A stretch of 10,907 bases of DNA from an uncultured Mollicutes bacterium (GTDB taxonomy: Bacteria > Bacillota_I > Bacilli_A > Acholeplasmatales > Anaeroplasmataceae), in the NCBI GenBank assembly GCA_900547045.1, contig URFB01000027.1:1-10907 (forward strand), given 5' to 3'. Below are positions 10,401 to 10,907 of the stretch, piece by piece. A program made the position numbers and the translations under genes. Position 1 is the first letter of the stretch; every line of letters starts with the position of its first letter. Below the pieces are notes generated by a model. It was not told where the DNA came from. It saw only the letters and a list, made by a program, of their open reading frames with translations, and made no database searches.

Positions 10401-10907
10401 GATGGTAAATTTGTAATTAAGGAGCCTGGTTCATATAGTGTTGAATTAACTCTTAAAAAAGAAAAATATGAAACAATGGTTGTATACATTGTAATTAATG
10501 TTGTTAAAGGTAATTATATTCTTGCGGATTTATCGAAGGAGTATGACCGCAATCAAGTTAACGTCTTTGATGTTTTTGCTAGATTACCAATTGATTTTGA
10601 TGAGTCAAAGATTCATTATCAATTCTACAATGCGGCTACTTCAGAGGCAATTAATGCACCTTCAAATATTGGTAGCTACTATGTAATTATTGAAACTGAT
10701 ACTGATCATAGTAAGTATTTTAATGATATTCCTAATGCGGTAGTAAATAATAAGGTTTCGTTTATTATTTATCCTCGTAAGATTACTATTGATGTAGAAG
10801 ATCCAATTAATCATAAGGTTTATGATGGCTATCCTTGGTCTTATAATGCAGTAGATGATAATAAGACAAGCTTAAATTTACTTCCTGGTGATAGCTTAAC
10901 TGGTAAA
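4488..10907 (+). CDS. Giant BspA-like LRR_5 surface protein with MBG repeats (3' end missing)
   Basis: I translated the frame from ATG 4488 to the right edge without meeting a stop, giving 2140 residues of a still larger protein. Order: basic N-terminus and one membrane segment (about 23-45); a degenerate opening region (46-200); a main LRR_5 array (about 200-1222) with repeats of the I-G-x-x-A-F-x-x-C-x-x-L type; a second LRR block (about 1225-1390); about 600 residues without clear family, including one Y-T-G-E-A-I-x-P module near 1693; and the start of an MBG/YDG array from about residue 2000. LRR_5/BspA-like proteins are known as surface adhesins that bind host or bacterial ligands; binding here is inferred. 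Near residue 2019 the sequence matches the first gene near its residue 122, so a C-terminal dockerin is predicted beyond the window. The gene probably has its own promoter after the terminator of gene 1. Codon use resembles that of gene 1. Confidence 0.92.
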   Translation, partial: MKSYNTCNNKNTHRWLSTRKKKWIFSSVLLFAALVSTVLALVLTLGRSNDKPSHDGITTKLSEISKNEYFTYVIKDNTTSTRRYNIPQTEYAVITGLSQSAINEITNNSNSVYKVVFPSEIYVADSTGNIKSYPVCEINTMNFANNVDGEPYKKASMLYSSFSWAKSEKGLKEVGNSDAATKIVDGSTYPDKITEIVVQDSVQYIAEGSFHGLDHLESVTLPFIGTERGNLASGSGVAAFDGYLSAFGAVFGHGNQVHGNSSSEYFPVTDARHISYLDANGKILDLNDQKGFKNNGAYYLNNTYYSWYNNEADINAQTNLNMPADLKNIKITTEISVANHAFFNLFNVENISVGFQAASSSLTDANVIGEYAFAKCVRLVHATLPGSVSDISTTSAVKVGTFNECYKLKTVQFPKNLKEISDSMFYRCYELESLQLPNGVEKIGDHAFDECKSLSSLYPANGKAEAETMRLPETIKSIGTSAFRACASFKTVVVPNQTRSIGQYAFDSCTSLTTLTIPFIGSRAGTTGSEEALFGWIFGRTTDQTSTSSGTTSVKQNITGSQTDTDQNNIFTYYIPTTLKNLFILNETVVAPGSLMNVTTLETLSIQYPSLSDTKMRIAEGALSGCGNIKNLTIPFVGEYDWVVGESKCKNATLGWIFGTEAYTGSYAVDAYIENHEAHDPWQIPTSLKKVQLEHQTYLPSYSFYKTNKIEEIVIGKSTIRSEASAFFDVISLKRLELPFVGDRRTATIENNYYEWGPYRSYRCSLYWNFTSNSSTGNYLNDANYFYQRYIPESLEEVTITDDTYFLASGFQGFKSLKKISIKTGENEITGIEGGLFHGCSSLETLEIPYIGSDKNTDRVDSWQHTIHYFFGTTEYDGTYKADLYNNTWYIPKTLSSITIEDNINCIPAYAFYKLSSVNSISTDAQISSISTGSFGYCTNLTILKMDNASYSNVADYAFINDYSLGETNKFLPNTVRTIGDYALSGTAITTISDNNVDLKKKITSLGTGALAKCQNIASFNFDDYISLTSVGSYLFSGCKNLSDVKLNRFLTNYMFQDCISLSDINLIKVIDNLPDSSTKGVTIPDGLFDGCVSLNDADYKSGKGLIIGDVSNSNANVNTIGEYAFRGCVSLTHLDLPNKLLEIRDGAFQNCTMLKMLRIPRDCYIMNEGTNKTTGEDYLNTGIFYGCNSDFYLEVYPDENQWPSTWGYNWNCYFPVNVIGGSSAEIFTYEYDSNLRGYIITGLNFEKNTFVTRQGSYLEYLLSDTITFPATYMGLPVYGIKDNAFADNGTNGQNNPQDAFSQVDRFILGANFTQLGSDSLTFEKVDPATGATTGVQRTVYIFSQKTSAQSAAEPLLHAGAESTFSNRAMTFYKEAWKFVGTRPVILLDALSIKFENDSYMYALGKQIIPEIVDISAKGSTSSGVATSAIRYSNEELIVANGEDYIKNIFYDFTPGVGYQNLNLKNINIQYSNNVNVGKGLVSLSSNCADLFGTKKIYFDITPIEIDLFTESDDSDTLFKKYGVDASNEPLYKNAYNLFLNLYYMYYSTYGDKIPQAEIKNDSFLSTFFAKYANITYGNVWTHSNWELGSSVLNIPEGYRMTGVLTTSSNNRGIYLSYKTEKYGDLSTFTGSVGGFTWLESPHIYNAKGEDVTDNFTFMITNCVVINPFTLDPNDITWDGSKGPNESVWKYGYTGEAIVPVPKISGQSFDLASECTVEVYLTGTQTQATAIDPFDIDHKLYKAQIVHVSNNFELGASIVSMEFKIIASNVNVQISMVHTILENEDYYRYSGPYVTSKGDGYSITVTGLGKNSYITGDLETSGYAVGTYRNGDNLNFNFGIQTGGAPFKIYSSTRTDVSGPLEEGNQTGLNAYYNVSFEMRCEIKWQTFDARLEIEDRDNKGNKIAYEANEKNVYPKYSLVESSLKEGEALTNGLKVELTYGTDGYEHPLTVNVLNSKATNLGSFLSNNITSDGKFVIKEPGSYSVELTLKKEKYETMVVYIVINVVKGNYILADLSKEYDRNQVNVFDVFARLPIDFDESKIHYQFYNAATSEAINAPSNIGSYYVIIETDTDHSKYFNDIPNAVVNNKVSFIIYPRKITIDVEDPINHKVYDGYPWSYNAVDDNKTSLNLLPGDSLTGK
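4545..4625 (+). other. N-terminal signal or signal-anchor segment of the second protein
   Basis: Residues 19-22 are Arg-Lys-Lys-Lys. They are followed by a hydrophobic stretch of about 23 residues (Trp23 to about Leu45: I-F-S-S-V-L-L-F-A-A and so on), then a polar region starting G-R-S-N-D. The orientation is N-in by the positive-inside rule. No clean A-x-A cleavage site is present (V-L-A at 38-40 is possible but sits inside the hydrophobic run), so an uncleaved membrane anchor is at least as likely as a cleaved signal peptide. Confidence 0.75.
5085..8154 (+). repeat. Main LRR_5 (BspA-like) array with inserted super-repeat module
   Basis: About 20 recognisable units follow the LRR_5 pattern. 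Clear examples are I-G-E-Y-A-F-A-K-C (5589), I-G-D-H-A-F-D-E-C (5814), I-G-T-S-A-F-R-A-C (near 5919), I-G-Q-Y-A-F-D-S-C (near 5988) and I-G-E-Y-A-F-R-G-C (near 7848). Many carry Cys before the next strand. Five units end in [LI]-P-[FY]-[IV]-G (5148, 6036, 6387, 6699, 7029) and continue into a long insertion before the next LRR. The array closes at about 8034-8154 with a G-I-F-Y-G-C unit and a Trp-rich stretch (W-P-S-T-W-G-Y-N-W-N), which is the usual end cap of such arrays. Confidence 0.88.
8160..8655 (+). repeat. Second, short LRR_5 block
   Basis: After the first end cap the sequence restarts with a G-Y-I-I-T-G-L strand, then F-P-A-T-Y-M-G-L-P-V-Y-G-I and K-D-N-A-F-A (about 8297-8349). This is the typical opening of an LRR_5 run (P-x-x-x-x-G-x-P-V-x-x-I, then an A-F helix turn). 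A further strand, F-I-L-G-A-N-F-T-Q-L-G, follows at about 8406, and a Trp-containing closing stretch ends with G-T-R-P-V-I-L. Repeats are fewer and more divergent than in the main array. Confidence 0.65.
8656..10440 (+). other. Largely unassigned beta-rich part of the second protein
   Basis: Residues about 1390-1985 belong to no family I can name with confidence. The composition (many Asn, Thr, Tyr, Gly and alternating hydrophobics) suggests Ig-like beta modules. One Y-T-G-E-A-I-V-P-V-P motif (9564) resembles the start of the modules in gene 1. An N-A-K-G-E-D-V-T-D-N-F-T element (about 9423) recalls the D-V-T-x-N-Y ends of YDG-type modules. An aromatic, probably helical stretch at 9090-9140 interrupts the pattern. 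Confidence 0.5.
10503..10907 (+). repeat. Start of an MBG/YDG-like array in the second protein
   Basis: The first module runs from K-E-Y-D-R (10536-10550) to the I-G-S-Y-Y-V strand (about 10665-10685) and F-I-I-Y at about 10761-10772. The second begins R-K-I-T-I-D-V and holds K-V-Y-D-G (about 10815-10829), the hallmark of a YDG module, and is cut by the window edge. Both resemble modules of gene 1, the second most like its module at residues 728-822. Confidence 0.72.

Noticed and set aside
10498..10686. 62-codon open frame near the right end
   Set aside because: It overlaps the MBG-like segment of the second gene in a different frame; the long gene explains the sequence.
1..10907. Mollicutes genetic code (TGA as Trp)
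   Set aside because: Both reading frames use only TGG for Trp and contain no in-frame TGA over more than 3500 codons.

Overview
The window is AT-rich (about one third G+C by eye). It carries parts of two very large same-strand genes for extracellular, repeat-built proteins, separated by one intergenic gap of 372 bases. Both genes read with ordinary stops, Trp is always TGG, and no in-frame TGA occurs, so a Mollicutes-type code is neither needed nor seen. Low G+C, an AGGAG ribosome-binding site, BspA-type leucine-rich repeats (LRR_5), MBG/YDG-type Ig-like repeats and a C-terminal type I dockerin together suggest a low-GC Bacillota, plausibly an uncultured gut Bacilli or Clostridia lineage. The genus cannot be told from this sequence.

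Layout. (1) Positions 1-4115: the 3' part of a giant gene, open at the left window edge. It encodes about 13 MBG/YDG-like modules, a small pre-dockerin domain and a two-loop dockerin, and ends without an LPXTG signal. (2) Positions 4116-4487: an intergenic region with a strong hairpin just after the stop, an imperfect direct repeat, a short palindrome, a tentative promoter and a clear ribosome-binding site. (3) Positions 4488-10907: the 5' part of a second giant gene, open for 2140 codons up to the right edge. It encodes an N-terminal membrane segment, a long LRR_5 array with a recurring inserted module, a second shorter LRR block, about 600 residues of poorly assignable beta-rich sequence, and the start of an MBG/YDG array.

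The main result comes from comparing the two truncated ends. A segment of gene 1 near residue 122 aligns with gene 2 near residue 2019 with identical spacing over 46 residues, and the preceding Tyr-Glu-Thr...Lys stretch also has equal spacing. The two genes therefore look like tandem paralogues of one LRR + MBG + dockerin architecture, of which the window shows complementary halves. The likely role is a cell-surface adhesin or binding protein, with the dockerin offering attachment to a cohesin elsewhere. No enzyme, defence, mobile-element or RNA gene was recognised. The protein classes are known; the tandem arrangement and the LRR super-repeat are the points worth a second look.
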